A DNA stretch of 53,051 nucleotides from Bodo saltans (Eukaryota > Euglenozoa > Kinetoplastea > Eubodonida > Bodonidae). Of the stretch, positions 27,724 to 37,214 are shown piece after piece (the first letter of the stretch is position 1; the number at the start of each line of letters is the position of its first letter). Position numbers and translations under genes: made by a program. Location of the stretch: contig CYKH01002075.1 in the NCBI GenBank assembly GCA_001460835.1, positions 1 through 53,051 on the forward strand, in the 5' to 3' direction. The notes beneath the pieces are model-generated. The model saw only the letters and a program-made list of their open reading frames with translations, was not told where the DNA came from and did not search any database.

Positions 27724-30700
27724 ATGAGTGCAACGTTGCCATCCGTGGCACTTGACGTTGCTGGAAGCAGCGGTCTTGTCGGAGACGACAATCCAATCAC
27801 TCTTCGAACGGAGGTGTCAGCAGTGACTCACTCCTCAGCTGCTGCAGACGATGTTGTTGTGGTAGACGTCAACAATATTATTTCAAGTCTGTTAGAAGCC
27901 ATCACGAGTTTGGAGAAAACAGCACAATCAGTGACCTTCCTTGGGGACATGGCGGCGGAGCCGGTACCGGGAAGTGTCTCGCGCCCGTCGTCGAGTGGTC
28001 AGATACCAACGGCGGATCCTCCCACCATATCAGTGAATGCTTCATCAACTCCTCGCGGCAATATGATTGACACCGCTGCAGGAAGCAACACTAACGGCGC
28101 GTCTTGGTTTGTAGACGCGATCCTTTCCAACGGACTCAAAGACCAAGAGATTCGATCAGCTGTCGTCTTAATCCGTAAAGCGGTGGAGTCGCTATCCACT
28201 GCGGCCCGCCTCAATAGCACCAGTGGCTCCGCTCGACAATTGTTGGTTGCCCCAACTCTGGGAGGAAGTGGTGGCAAGCTTGGAGTTCCTTCAGCGCAGT
28301 CGACGTCAGCGGCAGGATCTGCTCGAGGAATGACGCGGTTCGATGAGGTGCCGGCGCTATTGGGAGGGCTGTCGCCCAACGCACCGAGTCGATCCGCCTC
28401 AGTGAGAGGGGGAGCGGACAGTGGTGTCGGCAGTTTCCTTGGCTCTACCACACGCATTCGACAAGGCCAACAGCGGGCATTTGCAGATGTGGACGACATT
28501 GATCTCGCTCAATGGCTCAATGAAAACTACTCGCAAGCCCCAAAGCGCGCCACGAATGGCTTCGAGGTGCAGCTGGACGGTGGACCGGAGATCTCAATGA
28601 ACACGAACCTTGAGCCGTCAGATGAGTTCCTTGCAGATGAAGACAATGCACCTCCGTTACGCCACAACACAGACGCCGTACTGCAGACTGTTCTACCGCT
28701 AGTGGCAGCCTCGGACGCAACGTTACCTGGTGCAGAGGGAGAGGTGAGTGAGGCCCCGACAAGCCCTCTTGTCGCGTCGCCGCTGCCAGTGAAGCAACAA
28801 GAGCATCAGCCCCCATCTGCGCGAGCTGCATCCGTTCCTAACAAGGATTCTCAAGGTGGTGCAGCCTCACCTGCCAAGAAGCAAGGCAGCGTTTCCGCAC
28901 CAACCGCCGGCGCGACGGCAGAGGGCGCAGGGACCAAGTACACTCGTTCCACTCAGCGCTCATTCCCGGCTGCCAGCAGTCACAAGCGCACCTTGGAGTT
29001 ACTAGAACTGATGGACTGCCCCTATCTAGCGGATGTAGACTCCCCTGAGTTCGACGTGTTTTCTGCCCACGAGACGCATGGCAGCAACCTCCTCGTCTAC
29101 GTGGCGGGAAATATTTTTTCTCGGTACAATTTTGTTCGATCTCTTCAATTGGATGTTCCCACACTCCGAATCTTTTTTGAAACGGTGCGCCTCTTCTACC
29201 GCGATGTGAACCCATACCACAATACCATCCACGCCAGCGACGTTCTGCAATCTACACACGTGTATTTGTGTGTTGGAAATGTCAAGGAAAACTTTTCCGA
29301 TGTCGAGTTATTTGCCGTGCTGTTTGCCGCACTCGTACACGATGTGGGTCATCTCGGTATCGCCAACGCTTTTCTGATCAAAATTCGACACCCTTTGGCC
29401 CGACTGTACAACGACATATCGCCCCTCGAGAACTCCCACGCCGCACTTGCGTTCGCGTTGCTTGAACGACCGGAGTGCAACTTCTTCACGTCAAGCACGA
29501 CATTCAACAGGAGATTGTTCGACGACTTTAGAAGCCTTGTGATAGAGGCGTTACACGGGACAGACATGCGCCTGCACGCGGACCAAACGAAGAGTGTCGA
29601 GGGCATTCTAGAAGATGGCGTGATTGAAGACCACGAGGTCGGCAAGCTGCTCAAGGCAATTTTGCACGCTGCTGATTTATCCAACCCGATGAAACCTCTT
29701 TCTATTTACCTTAAGTGGGTCGATCGCGTCATGGCGGAGTTTTGGCAGCAGGGCGACGAAGAAAAGCGTCGGGGGATGCCGATTTCTATCCTGTGCGATA
29801 GGAACGGAACGAACGTGGCCAAGTCCCAAATGGGATTTATTTCATTTGTCGTGAAGCCGTTTGTGAAAGAACTTGCGCCGGTCCTCCCGAAGGTGTGGCT
29901 CGAGCGCCTCGACTCCAACTGGGCGGCACTTCAGCAGCTCACACCGGAAGTTGAGGTTGAGCGCGTTGCCCAAATCTCGTTCTTTGCGTCGAAACCGTGG
30001 GTGGATGTGGATGAGGAGGTCCATCCATCGTGCGTACAAGTGTTGTGCGGCGAGGTGTGCACCAGCATCTCCGATGAGAAGCTTCTTCAACCGAACGAGT
30101 TCGTCGCGAGCATCGAAGCCAACCATGTCCGAGTTGCAGAAGCAGCAGCGTCTGCCGCCGCAGCTGCAGATGCTGAGAGCCGCTGGAGCATGATTGCGCA
30201 TCGCGAAAGCGTTGCCGCCACAGAGACGGACGCCGCGACAACTGCCGACGACAGCCCACGCGAGGGCTCGTTCGAGTCTTCAACGATTCCCCCAGGAATC
30301 CTTGGAGGCGCAGATTCCTCCCAGAGCGAGGGGGATTTGACAAATCAACAGCAACGCTCCCACAGCCGGAACCCGTCAACCGGAGGAGATATCGTGAAGG
30401 CGCGGTTACTTCTCCCATCTGGGAAAAAAGAGCCACGGGCGCACCTTGGACATCATCAAGGCAGCAGCCGGTTGATGTCCGTGGACGTGGATGCGGACAG
30501 CACATCGTTTCATGTCGACACCATCCGGAAACTCACGTCACTCGCCTCCGAAGCATTTGCCAATCCCACTTCTACCACTGAGGCGGAGAAGAACGCGAAG
30601 AAATGGCTGTGCCTGTTGTGCGAGCTGGAACACGACCGCTTGCACCTGAGAGAGCAACTCATCGAACGATGCCAGCGTGGGGAGCGCCGCCCTGCCGTGT

Positions 30701-31305
30701 TGCTTGTTGGAAATGGAAGCCTAAGAGACGACGCAACAGATGCGTCCAGGTTCTCAGTGTTTTCATGCGCTCCTGATGCCGCTGTGGACGCCCTGCTGAA
30801 GGCAATACAACAAAAACAAGAGAATCACAAAGCCACAACAGATGAGGGAAATTCTACTTCCTTGCGTATTAGCACGTCATACTGTGGACCTTTGGCGAAG
30901 AGAATTCAGTTGCTCGAGCTGCTCAAGAGCTCATCGACAGACGCCATTCAAAACCTACTTAGCGCCACCACCACCTCGGCTTCCGTCACCGCCACCAAAC
31001 AACAGCAACATGCAGCGCTAAATATCCTTGCGCTTTTCCAAGCAACTTCTGTTGACCCAACGACTGGCGCCTCTGAGGCGGCGGCGGTCGCGTCCCCAAT
31101 GTCAACGATGTCCAATTCGGGCGGAGGCTTCAAAAAAAGAAACAACAACAAGAACACAGCTAGTAGAAAAAAAAGCTTTTCCAAGCAACTTCTGTTGACC
31201 CAACGACTGGCGCCACTGAGGCGGCGACGATCGCATCCCCAATGTCAACGATGTCCAATTCGGGCGGAGGCTTCAACGGTAAGCGCAAGCGAGTGTTATC
31301 GTTGA
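27724..31305 (+). CDS. Class I cyclic-nucleotide phosphodiesterase, 3' end altered
   Basis: The open frame has 1193 residues. The catalytic HD domain lies at about residues 440-760. It shows the metal ligands YHNTIH (His499), VHDVGH (His539-Asp540), 'LHAADLSNP', and the later 'MGFISFVVKPFVKEL' block that holds the purine-binding glutamine region. It should hydrolyse cAMP and/or cGMP. The HD motif is HDxGH rather than HDxDH, a variant also seen in yeast PDE2-type enzymes. A long Ser/Ala-rich N-terminus has no clear GAF domain. The C-terminus is altered: a 41-base insert at 31134 moves the frame, so the last 57 residues or so are out-of-frame text rich in Lys/Arg. The presumed original continuation is the frame ending at 31958. 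Confidence 0.9.
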   Translation: MSATLPSVALDVAGSSGLVGDDNPITLRTEVSAVTHSSAAADDVVVVDVNNIISSLLEAITSLEKTAQSVTFLGDMAAEPVPGSVSRPSSSGQIPTADPPTISVNASSTPRGNMIDTAAGSNTNGASWFVDAILSNGLKDQEIRSAVVLIRKAVESLSTAARLNSTSGSARQLLVAPTLGGSGGKLGVPSAQSTSAAGSARGMTRFDEVPALLGGLSPNAPSRSASVRGGADSGVGSFLGSTTRIRQGQQRAFADVDDIDLAQWLNENYSQAPKRATNGFEVQLDGGPEISMNTNLEPSDEFLADEDNAPPLRHNTDAVLQTVLPLVAASDATLPGAEGEVSEAPTSPLVASPLPVKQQEHQPPSARAASVPNKDSQGGAASPAKKQGSVSAPTAGATAEGAGTKYTRSTQRSFPAASSHKRTLELLELMDCPYLADVDSPEFDVFSAHETHGSNLLVYVAGNIFSRYNFVRSLQLDVPTLRIFFETVRLFYRDVNPYHNTIHASDVLQSTHVYLCVGNVKENFSDVELFAVLFAALVHDVGHLGIANAFLIKIRHPLARLYNDISPLENSHAALAFALLERPECNFFTSSTTFNRRLFDDFRSLVIEALHGTDMRLHADQTKSVEGILEDGVIEDHEVGKLLKAILHAADLSNPMKPLSIYLKWVDRVMAEFWQQGDEEKRRGMPISILCDRNGTNVAKSQMGFISFVVKPFVKELAPVLPKVWLERLDSNWAALQQLTPEVEVERVAQISFFASKPWVDVDEEVHPSCVQVLCGEVCTSISDEKLLQPNEFVASIEANHVRVAEAAASAAAAADAESRWSMIAHRESVAATETDAATTADDSPREGSFESSTIPPGILGGADSSQSEGDLTNQQQRSHSRNPSTGGDIVKARLLLPSGKKEPRAHLGHHQGSSRLMSVDVDADSTSFHVDTIRKLTSLASEAFANPTSTTEAEKNAKKWLCLLCELEHDRLHLREQLIERCQRGERRPAVLLVGNGSLRDDATDASRFSVFSCAPDAAVDALLKAIQQKQENHKATTDEGNSTSLRISTSYCGPLAKRIQLLELLKSSSTDAIQNLLSATTTSASVTATKQQQHAALNILALFQATSVDPTTGASEAAAVASPMSTMSNSGGGFKKRNNNKNTASRKKSFSKQLLLTQRLAPLRRRRSHPQCQRCPIRAEASTVSASECYR
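31032..31276 (+). repeat. Two 102-bp repeats flanking a 41-base leader-derived insert
   Basis: Bases 31032-31133 and 31175-31276 align over 102 bases (34 codons) with four substitutions. Between them, 31134-31174 matches the gene's own leader (27668-27707) over 40 bases plus one extra A. Without the insert, the two repeats would be in the same frame and both would read LFQATSVDPTTGA...MSTMSNSGGGF. With 41 bases added, the frame is lost. The repeats have diverged slightly while the insert is identical to its source, so the insert looks younger than the repeat. Confidence 0.9.
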
Positions 31306-31958
31306 TTGCAGAGGCATCGGTTTCCCTCGAAGAGGATATGAGCGGTCGGGGCGGTGGTGTGGGCGATCTCAAGTCACCACCGATGAAGACGCCACTTGTG
31401 TCAACTAGCGACCGCAATGCAGACATTTTTAGTTCGCTTGGAGTACTCACCACGCTCATGACCCAACTTCTGATGCACCAGTGGCGCCACCACGACGCAG
31501 CTCACGGTAGACCACATTCAAAGGGAGTCTCTCAGCTTCCGCCGATTACTCATCATACCAATCAACACAACGCATCAAGCAGCAGCAGCAGGGCTACTCA
31601 CGGCAAGCTCAACGCCAGCGCGTACCCGGCGACAGGAACTTACTTAGCCCGCACTGCACTTAATGGGTGGAACCATAACAGCACTGCGACCAACACCAAT
31701 CGCTCTGCCTCAGCGCTCGATTATTCTTCTGTTTCTGAACCGACGGTAAGTGGTGGTGGTGGTGGCGCAGGGAATCACAAAGCCGTCGAGCTGTACGCCA
31801 TGCGGACACGCACGTTGCTTCCGCGGTCTTTCCTAGACAACGGTGTTGATGATGAGAGGCGCGATGAGTCGTCGTCGTTCCGTCGTGGGTTGCCTTCTGT
31901 ATGGATGCGCGAGCTAAAAAGCCGCAGCCCAGAAAATTCAGTTTTGGGAGACATTTGA
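31242..31958 (+). CDS. Displaced C-terminal part of the phosphodiesterase, or separate ORF
   Basis: The open frame from ATG 31242 has 238 residues and starts inside the second 102-bp repeat. Its first residues, MSTMSNSGGGF, are the same as those read in the other frame just before the insert. It therefore continues the original phosphodiesterase reading frame. The text is Ser/His/Asn-rich with a helical stretch near 'SSLGVLTTLMTQLLMHQWRHHD' and a Gly5 tract, without a known domain. It could be translated alone only if a transcript started here; no pyrimidine tract precedes it. I treat it as the detached tail. Confidence 0.5.
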   Translation: MSTMSNSGGGFNGKRKRVLSLIAEASVSLEEDMSGRGGGVGDLKSPPMKTPLVSTSDRNADIFSSLGVLTTLMTQLLMHQWRHHDAAHGRPHSKGVSQLPPITHHTNQHNASSSSSRATHGKLNASAYPATGTYLARTALNGWNHNSTATNTNRSASALDYSSVSEPTVSGGGGGAGNHKAVELYAMRTRTLLPRSFLDNGVDDERRDESSSFRRGLPSVWMRELKSRSPENSVLGDI

Positions 31959-32736
31959 GCGGCTAGAGATTTTTTAAATTTTGTACATGAATATACTGCT
32001 GGAGTGGGAACACTTTTTTTTTTTGTACAGAAGCATATTATTTTTCCGAATTTGGAAGACATTTGACCAAATTGTGAACAAGACAACAAGCACACTCAAA
32101 GGGCCGCGAAGGAGGTTGACAGAAAGGACGGGATGCTCTCTGATGACAACTCGGCACCCGCGTGTGTGTCTTTGAATGGTCGTTCCTTTCGGTTTGGGGA
32201 CAATGAATTTTTTTTGTTGTTGCCGTTCTCTCTCGCCATTCCCCGCCCCCCTTCCGAATGGCTTTCCGCACTATTTCTTCCACTTTCCCTCTGAACAGAT
32301 GTGTTTTTTTTTCCTTTCTGTTTTTTTTTTTTTTAAATAAGATGTTTCTTGTCACCACCTACCTCTCTCTTTTCAAATACATCCACTACTGCGTTTTTTT
32401 TTTTGCCCTCTCATCGCCCAACACCCTTTCACACTCTGTACACTGCTCAACCCGTAGAGAACAAATAAACACGTTTTGCCCCCCTTCAATTCCTGTTGAT
32501 CAAAAACCGATTGCCTCGACGCACTCTAAATGAGAAAAAAAAAAAAAACAACAACCCCGAAGATGAACAGGAAATGTCCTATAGACAAAGCCTTAGATTC
32601 TCTTTTTTTAAAAAATAATTAATTGTTTTCCACTGTTCTTCTTTTATTTCTCTTCTTTTCTGCTGAAGCCCTCAGTCGTCAACACATATTTTATTTTATA
32701 GTACCGAGTTGTGCGTATATTAGCTCAAAAGCGCAA
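31959..32736 (+). other. Intergenic region before the OsmC-like gene
   Basis: This 778-base gap holds T-rich tracts (32011-32022, 32307-32333, 32394-32404) and no convincing gene. The last 110 bases are strongly pyrimidine-rich and end in two candidate acceptors, GCTGAAG near 32669 and TTTTATAG near 32700, upstream of ATG 32737. Confidence 0.55.
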
Positions 32737-33213
32737 ATGCTGCGCCGCTCGTCGCTACGACCATTTATTGGCTCGTTCTTTCGGAATAGCAGCGCTGGAG
32801 GCACTAGCGGGGGGACAACAACAGGTGCCAACACATCTGGATACACCGGGGGAGGTGGTGCCATGCCGGATTTTTTCTCCGCGATGAACAACGGACAGGG
32901 GATCATGACTCCCCTACGAAACGGCGATTTCGGTTTCATTTATGATAAAGCGCTGGAATGGTGCAGCGTCTCGCATGCCCAAACCATCGCTCAACGTATG
33001 AATATTGATATGCGGGACATCAAATTCGAGTCGCAACCAGGCGGGCAGTTGCAGGTCACAGTGGATGCACCGCACGCGACGTCGCAGCAAGTGGAAGAGC
33101 TTGGGCGCGCGGTGATGCAAGAGTGCCCGTTGGCGCGGTTTCGTCAATCGCAAGTAAAGGATCCTCAAAAACAGATGCAGTGGTTGCGCTTGACAGACAA
33201 ATACGATCGCTAA
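32737..33213 (+). CDS. Small mitochondrial-type protein, OsmC-like C-terminal half
   Basis: The predicted protein has 158 residues from ATG 32737; the frame is open upstream, but that part is the pyrimidine-rich leader. The start MLRRSSLRPFIGSFFRNSS is basic, hydroxylated and lacks acids, as expected for a mitochondrial presequence, and a Gly/Thr linker follows. The last 90 residues read 'KALEWCSVSHAQTIAQRMNIDMRDIKFE', a beta-strand stretch, then 'QQVEELGRAVMQECPLARF'. The helix-strand-helix order and the two cysteines (in EWCS and in ECPL) match the second half of OsmC/Ohr peroxide-reductase-like folds. The first half of the OsmC fold is missing, so a partner or homodimer would be needed. 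The assignment is moderate. Confidence 0.5.
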   Translation: MLRRSSLRPFIGSFFRNSSAGGTSGGTTTGANTSGYTGGGGAMPDFFSAMNNGQGIMTPLRNGDFGFIYDKALEWCSVSHAQTIAQRMNIDMRDIKFESQPGGQLQVTVDAPHATSQQVEELGRAVMQECPLARFRQSQVKDPQKQMQWLRLTDKYDR

Positions 33214-33378
33214 AACGAATCATGCAACGCAAGTTTTTTTTGTTGCGATTGGCCGATCGTTTGTTTCTTTTGATCGCTTAAAAGTCTTTCCCCCCTCCTT
33301 TTCTCACTTCTCTTTAATGTTTGTTGTGAGGGCGTCAAAAGAACACAAAAGAGTGACTTTACACTTTTTTCACCGAGG

Positions 33379-36075
33379 ATGAGCTTCTCCTCTCCGCAGC
33401 CGCAAATATTGAACGTCCAACCTACTCCACGTTCTGTTGGACTTCCTCCTGCAGAGCTTCATGGAAACGCCCCCCTAACCTCATCATCGCCACCCCCGGC
33501 GACTCAGTACCTCACTATGCCCCACCCTGCGGCTAGCCCAGGTGGAGGTGGTGGAGGCAGCGGTGGAGTCACGCGCCATCACGTCTGGACTATTGGAACA
33601 AGCAAACGTAACACAAAGTCTGCATTGAGGAGCAGTGCCTTGGCTCGACACCAACAACAGCTACAAGACGGGAGGTCACCAGAGGGCCTTGGCGATGCAA
33701 CAGCAGCAGACAACTCAATGTCGTTTGATCAGCAAGTCCACTACGGTGTTGCCGGGTACCGTGCAGATGGCGGCGGTGTGAGCTTTTATCGTACCAGCGT
33801 TCATCGCAAGGACCCGCAAAATATTGTCCTTAGCCACGGCGTCATGACAAGAGTAGTCGACCTGAACCGCATGTCGATGTCGCCACCGCCTATGTCAGCG
33901 AAACAGCATTCTCGCACTTTATCTGGGGGTTCTATCGGCGACGATGCATCCACGACGCCGCCCCCTCCGATGCTCTCGCGTTACGATCCTCACCAAACAG
34001 TTGCGTTGTCCCCATGGTCCCCACGGGGAGATGACGGCACATTCTCGCTGGAAGAGGGACGCAGTGGCGGTGGTGACCACCTTCGAACGTCTCATCGATC
34101 TCGCTCCCCCGGCGGCGGAAGTAAACCCCGATGGAACACGTCAGCGAGAGTGCCTTCCGCAACACGCGGGGGCTCGCCACCCCCAGCACTTGAAGAAAAG
34201 CGAACAACCGCGCCGCTTCCTAGAACAAGAGCCTCGTCTCAAGGTCCAACCGCCACCACGGCACGTGAGTCGCGGGGTGGCGTCTCGCCACAGGCAATTC
34301 GATCCGCGTTAGCAAGTGGTGGCACCTCGCGTCTAAGTGGGGCTCCCGTCAGCGCGCCATCCGATCCGCAAGGGGCGCCACCTCCACGTGCTGCCAGTGT
34401 CAGTAAAGTAACCGTTTCATCTCCGCCTCGAACCCATCACCTTCAATCGTCGTCTGGCTCACCTCCAGGGCTGGCTATGTGGCAACGAAATGCTGGTGGT
34501 GGTGGTGGTGGTGGTGGTGGTGGCCTGTCGAGCAGAGCATCCAACTCTAGTATCCCCAATGCGTACCACCCACACCACCACAGCGTATCAATGTCACAAC
34601 AACTGACGACACATTCCACCACGGGTGGCGGTGGCGGCGCAGGTGCTGCTGCTGGGGGCAATCGATCCGCGTCCTCGCATGATTGCCGCGATTCTCGGTG
34701 CCTCCACAGCCGTGGCGACATCGTTGAGGTGATAGCTGCCAAGAGCCAAGTCCGTGCAATGGAATCCCACTTGTTGCACGAGGAGATACGCCGAGAGCAA
34801 CTTGCCTCTGCACTCAGCTCTGAGAGAGAACGAACGTTGCAACTCTCCCAGAGCCTTGCAAGGGCAGAGACATCACTACAGGCATCTCAGCAGCAGCTTG
34901 TTGATGGAGAGCATTGGCTGGACGAGTACCAGAGGCGCCACGCAGAGGCCAACGCGTTGGCGGCCAATGTGGAGGTTCTGGAGGCGACAGTAGCTCGGCA
35001 CCAAGCTACGATCGATCAGCAGCGCACGGTCATTCAGCGTCTTGAGAATACAGTGCTGGAACAGTCACGTGAGCTTGACGAGTGGAACATAAGATACCGA
35101 ACGTTGTCGAACCAACTCGCTGAAATGCAACATCACCAACAGCAGGTGCTGCAGCAGCAAGCTCAACAACAACAACAACAACAACATCATCATCATACCG
35201 TGAGTACTCTGGCATCATCGTCATCGCAGCACCATCACCACCCGTCGTCCTCCTCCAGGCCTTCATCACCACACCACCCCCACCATATCAACAACCTGCA
35301 GCAACGCCACGTTCCCCTCACGTCTTCGTCTGCAGACTTAGAAGCAGTACGACAGCGTGTCGCATCTCTCGAAGCGGAGCTAGACAAGGCCCGCGATGAG
35401 AAAACTGCCGATGAGAGGCTTCGAAAAGAGTTGTTGCGAGCTTTGTCGGACAAGGAGAGACAACTGGTAAGCCACGGAATCACTGCAGGGAGTGGCGCAA
35501 CGTCAAGTAGGGCAACTCCGCTTGCACCGACGCACAACTCGTTAGGTCCCACATCCTTCTACATGCAGCACGGTGCTACCTCCCATGACCAACATCTTCA
35601 CTCGACTCCAAAGCTTGCATCACCGCTTCCAGCGCCCTATTCTCCTAGCAGCGCACCGCAGCCTCAGAGTGCGGGCGGGTCGAGCCGCGCAGCACTGGAA
35701 TCAATTGCCACAGTAGGTGTGTCGTCGTACCGTACTTCAACGGTGACCACAGAAACGGTGGAACGCAGCAGTCATTCCGGCAGCGACCGCGGAGTCGCTC
35801 CCACCACCAGTACACGCGTTGGCGCAAGGTCGGCTGCGTCTACAGGGGGAGGTGGGGAACCTCCAGCAGCACTCAACAGCACTGCACCGCGGCATCCGAA
35901 TCATGATCCTGACACTACGATCATTTCCAACGAAACGCCAACAGACTCGATGATGTTGCTGGACGTCACTGGGGGGTCGGCTGGGGGAGACAACGATGAT
36001 GACGACATCAGCGGCGATGGTATTCCGGCTCCACCGCTTCTGGCACGAACGAGTGTGTCTCACAGACTTTTTTGA
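33379..36075 (+). CDS. Low-complexity protein with central coiled coil
   Basis: The 898-residue protein is Ser/Gly/Pro/His-rich at both ends. A coiled coil lies near genomic 34720-35160, from 'EVIAAKSQVRAMESHLLHEEIRREQ' through 'LEATVARHQATIDQQRTVIQRLENTVLEQSRELDEW' to a Gln-rich run. A second heptad block, 'LEAVRQRVASLEAELDKARDEK', lies near 35340. A 'DCRDSRCLHSRGD' patch precedes the coiled coil. Near the N-terminus 'HHVWTIGTSKR' (33577-33609) matches a motif in the protein at 21181. A ten-Gly GGT tract lies at 34495-34524. A structural or cytoskeletal role is plausible for such proteins, but nothing specific is seen. Confidence 0.75.
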   Translation: MSFSSPQPQILNVQPTPRSVGLPPAELHGNAPLTSSSPPPATQYLTMPHPAASPGGGGGGSGGVTRHHVWTIGTSKRNTKSALRSSALARHQQQLQDGRSPEGLGDATAADNSMSFDQQVHYGVAGYRADGGGVSFYRTSVHRKDPQNIVLSHGVMTRVVDLNRMSMSPPPMSAKQHSRTLSGGSIGDDASTTPPPPMLSRYDPHQTVALSPWSPRGDDGTFSLEEGRSGGGDHLRTSHRSRSPGGGSKPRWNTSARVPSATRGGSPPPALEEKRTTAPLPRTRASSQGPTATTARESRGGVSPQAIRSALASGGTSRLSGAPVSAPSDPQGAPPPRAASVSKVTVSSPPRTHHLQSSSGSPPGLAMWQRNAGGGGGGGGGGLSSRASNSSIPNAYHPHHHSVSMSQQLTTHSTTGGGGGAGAAAGGNRSASSHDCRDSRCLHSRGDIVEVIAAKSQVRAMESHLLHEEIRREQLASALSSERERTLQLSQSLARAETSLQASQQQLVDGEHWLDEYQRRHAEANALAANVEVLEATVARHQATIDQQRTVIQRLENTVLEQSRELDEWNIRYRTLSNQLAEMQHHQQQVLQQQAQQQQQQQHHHHTVSTLASSSSQHHHHPSSSSRPSSPHHPHHINNLQQRHVPLTSSSADLEAVRQRVASLEAELDKARDEKTADERLRKELLRALSDKERQLVSHGITAGSGATSSRATPLAPTHNSLGPTSFYMQHGATSHDQHLHSTPKLASPLPAPYSPSSAPQPQSAGGSSRAALESIATVGVSSYRTSTVTTETVERSSHSGSDRGVAPTTSTRVGARSAASTGGGGEPPAALNSTAPRHPNHDPDTTIISNETPTDSMMLLDVTGGSAGGDNDDDDISGDGIPAPPLLARTSVSHRLF

Positions 36076-36393
36076 GGACACCACCCGTGAGCGCTTGCAA
36101 AGCGAACGCGAACGGAAGACAAGAAAATCTTGCGGCGTGCACACCGCACTGTCCACAACGAGGAGAGAATTTAAAAGTTGAAATTTCCTCCTCGTCTGTG
36201 GGAGAAACACAAATAGAGTGGCCCTACTACAATACACAGCCAGACTACATTCAAATTCATTTTCCCCTTTGTTACTTTTATCATTCAAGCTAAAACAAAT
36301 TGACGCTCCGTATTTGCTTTTCTTTTTTTTGTTGTTGTTCGTCTCTCTTGGAAAAAAAAGTAACTCCCAACACTTTCCCCACACCTCAAAAAA
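36076..36393 (+). other. Intergenic region before SEC61B
   Basis: This 318-base gap shows a T/G-rich pyrimidine tract near 36317-36350 followed by an A8 run and AG at 36360, which may be the acceptor for the Sec61 beta mRNA. No other gene-like frame is present. Confidence 0.5.
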
Positions 36394-36561
36394 ATGAAGG
36401 GTATGCAGAAGGGCCGTTTCCGTCAGCAGCAAGGCGGCGCTGTCAGTGATCTCGAGTCCACGGGCTTCGAGGTGCAGCCCATTCACGTGCTCTTTGGAAC
36501 CGTAGCTTTCGTCCTGACCGTGATTCTGCTCCACTTCTACGGAAAGTTCGTCGGTAAGTAA
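36394..36561 (+). CDS. SEC61B: Sec61 beta subunit of the ER translocon
   Basis: This 55-residue protein is too short for usual length cut-offs but is clear. A basic, Gln/Gly-rich cytosolic start (KGMQKGRFRQQQGG) is followed by 'LESTGFEVQPIHVLFGTVAF', one tail-anchor membrane helix ending in HFYGKFVGK, and the stop. The pattern of a short acidic/aromatic turn (GFEVQP, like GLKVDP in animals), the helix, then 'LHFYGKF' (like 'LHIWGKY') is characteristic of Sec61 beta/Sbh1. It is a tail-anchored subunit of the heterotrimeric protein-conducting channel. The protein is shorter than the usual 80-100 residues because the disordered N-terminus is reduced. Confidence 0.9.
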   Translation: MKGMQKGRFRQQQGGAVSDLESTGFEVQPIHVLFGTVAFVLTVILLHFYGKFVGK

Positions 36562-37214
36562 GATTGTGCTTTCCTCCAACCGACGACGGAAGAGAATGCG
36601 TGTCTGTCACAAACATTATTACCGGGGCGATTTGGGGTGTGTGCAAAGTTTGAAATTTTTTTTCTTGCGTGTGTTCTTTCGGATGGGTCGAATTGTGGTG
36701 GCAACGTTACTTTCCTCCATCACTTCTACATGGGCTTATCGTAGGATTGATTCGAAAGTGGACCACATTCGCGCGGGTTGTCGTTCCCGAGGACATTTGC
36801 TCGGAAAAAATGTTCTCTCTGACGGTGGTGTGAGGGGAAACAAACAAACAAAATTCAAAACAAAAACAAGAAAACAAACAAACAGTGCGAAGGATGAGCA
36901 GGCGAGGAAGTAGCGGTTGTGCTTTGAAAGGACGATCTACATGTATTGTTCGTCCCCTTTTTGTGAATCTCTCGTACACACAGTGCTTCCTGTTCGTTTT
37001 GTATTGTGCGATTTTTTTTTTTTGATTGTGAATTGGGATCCAGTTTTCTCCTTCGTTTTGTTTTTTTTGTTTTTATTTTTATGTCAGGGGGGAAATAGCG
37101 AAAAGAAAAAAGACACACAAGTGCAACACAACACGCAAAGACAAAAAAACCCCCTTCGCCCCCTGCAGCCTGAACAAACGAACAGAAACCTTTTTTTTTC
37201 TCATTCTTTTCGCG
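36562..37214 (+). other. Intergenic region before the TFIIIC-like gene
   Basis: A 653-base gap with a CAAACAAA-rich stretch near 36840-36885, T-rich tracts (37011-37023, 37062-37080) and a T9 run ending just before ATG 37215. One short frame (36683-36913) begins with a hydrophobic stretch but ends in Lys/Thr composition text, so it is not called. Confidence 0.55.

Noticed and set aside
36683-36913. A 76-codon frame after SEC61B starting MGRIVVATLLSSITSTW
   Set aside because: The start resembles a signal sequence, but the second half is Lys/Thr/Asn text from a CAAACAAA tract in the probable leader region; no clean AG precedes it.
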